Shown one piece after another: positions 63,482 through 64,000 of a stretch of 64,000 nucleotides of DNA; positions within the stretch are counted from its first letter, which is position 1, and each line of letters opens with the position of its first letter. This DNA comes from Rhizobium sp. C4 (GTDB taxonomy: Bacteria > Pseudomonadota > Alphaproteobacteria > Rhizobiales > Rhizobiaceae): the NCBI RefSeq assembly GCF_021026315.1, contig NZ_JAJNCX010000003.1:62001-126000 (forward strand), given 5' to 3'. The notes beneath the pieces were generated by a model. It was not told the origin of the DNA, made no database searches, and saw nothing but the letters and a program-made list of their open reading frames with translations. Position numbers and translations under genes: made by a program.

Positions 63482-64000
63482 ATGAAGAAACTCATTCCCC
63501 TTTTCGCTCTTCTGATGCCTTTGGCCGGATGTGGAAGCCAGGCGGTCAACGAAATCGGCCGCGCGCCCGCCATGAGCCCGATCGGCAGCGGCCTGCGCTA
63601 TGGCCAGACGCAGGAAATGGCGCTCTATCCGAAGCGCCCGCAACAGGTTGCTTCCGGCTATTCGCTGTGGAACGACAATCAGGCCGCTCTCTTCAAGGAT
63701 TCCCGCGCGCTCAAGGTCGGCGACATCCTGACGGTCAACATCCAGATCAACGACAATGCCAACTTCGCCAATGACACCAAGCGCAGCCGGCAGAACTCCG
63801 AAAGCATGAATTTCGGCCTGCAGGCCAAGAGCGCGGCCGTATCGCCTGCGCTGTCGGGCAACATCAACGGCGGATCGGACACGTCCTCGACCGGTTCGGG
63901 TTCGACCAAGCGTTCCGAAAAGCTGACGCTTCTGGTCGCTGCTGTCGTCACCGGCATTCTCGAAAACGGCAACCTCGTCATTTCTGGCTCGCAGGAAGTG
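63482..64000 (+). CDS. flgH: Flagellar L-ring protein FlgH (C-terminus beyond the window)
   Basis: Outer-membrane lipoprotein ring subunit. The visible 173 residues start with a lipoprotein signal (LMPLAGC, Cys17) followed by the FlgH blocks SLWNDNQAALFKDSRALKVGDIL and SEKLTLLVAAVVTGILENGNLVISGSQEV. The open frame continues to the last base, so the C-terminal third is missing only because the window ends. It follows motE by two bases. Confidence 0.94.
   Translation, partial: MKKLIPLFALLMPLAGCGSQAVNEIGRAPAMSPIGSGLRYGQTQEMALYPKRPQQVASGYSLWNDNQAALFKDSRALKVGDILTVNIQINDNANFANDTKRSRQNSESMNFGLQAKSAAVSPALSGNINGGSDTSSTGSGSTKRSEKLTLLVAAVVTGILENGNLVISGSQEV

Noticed and set aside
1-64000. CRISPR array, prophage, insertion sequence or integrated element
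   Set aside because: No regularly spaced repeats, transposase, integrase, or tRNA attachment site was found; the only accessory-looking items are the toxin-antitoxin pair and the Ntn fragment.

Overview
The window is a GC-rich chromosomal stretch of an alphaproteobacterium, almost certainly a member of the Rhizobiaceae (Rhizobium, Agrobacterium, Sinorhizobium or Ciceribacter type). The strongest argument is gene order from about 38.6 kb to the right edge: chemoreceptor, cheS, cheY1, cheA, cheW, cheR, cheB, cheY2, cheD, cheT, fliF, visN, visR, flhB, fliG, fliN, fliM, motA, flgF, fliI, flgB, flgC, fliE, flgG, flgA, flgI, motE, flgH. As far as I recall this reproduces the Sinorhizobium meliloti flagellar and chemotaxis region. 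VisN/VisR, CheS, CheT and MotE are rhizobial specialities. The 7-gene yej region with ghrA, the mgsA-glk pair and a Tad/Flp pilus locus fit the same group.

Layout. 1-1.7 kb: nucleoside salvage genes add (cut by the left edge) and deoB on the minus strand. 2.0-14.6 kb: a Tad (Flp, type IVb) pilus locus. Two TadE-like pseudopilins and a small CpaC-N-domain protein read leftward; pilA, cpaA, cpaB, cpaC, cpaD, cpaE, cpaF, tadB and tadC read rightward; the lipoprotein tadD reads leftward to close it. CtrA-like boxes lie before pilA, cpaB and tadD, which suggests cell-cycle control of the pilus. 14.9-19.3 kb: a leucyl aminopeptidase, a cytochrome b561, a coupled MarR regulator and NlpC/P60 hydrolase pair, and a GhrA-type reductase.

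19.3-26.0 kb: a peptide ABC importer, yejABEF. It carries a VapBC-like toxin-antitoxin pair spliced between yejE and yejF, with the toxin stop codon overlapping the yejF start. 26.2-30.5 kb: mepA, mgsA, glk, dapB and gpmA, a murein and central-carbon group. 30.5-31.2 kb is a small poorer patch with what looks like the N-terminal fragment of an Ntn hydrolase. 31.2-38.2 kb holds an AraC-Ogt DNA repair protein, a DCC-family protein, a saccharopine dehydrogenase/DUF4166 protein, a DUF2244 protein, nth, a CysZ-like membrane protein, a phosphodiesterase and a Tat-exported FecR-domain protein.

38.6-47.2 kb is the che operon, with many 1-4 base overlaps between genes. 47.4-64 kb is the flagellar basal body, export, switch and motor set with its master regulators visN and visR. 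flgH runs off the right edge. The chemotaxis proteins (CheA, CheW, CheR, CheB, CheD, receptor) feed CheY2, which acts on the FliM/FliN/FliG switch. CheY1 is the phosphate sink, helped by CheS and CheT. MotA and MotE serve the proton-driven rotary motor.

I saw no rRNA, convincing tRNA, CRISPR array, insertion sequence or prophage. Most of the window is conserved rhizobial core. The least expected items are the toxin-antitoxin pair inside the yej operon, the histidine-rich linker in CheA, the globin-type receptor that seems to lack its haem histidine, and several uncharacterised small proteins translationally coupled to known machinery.
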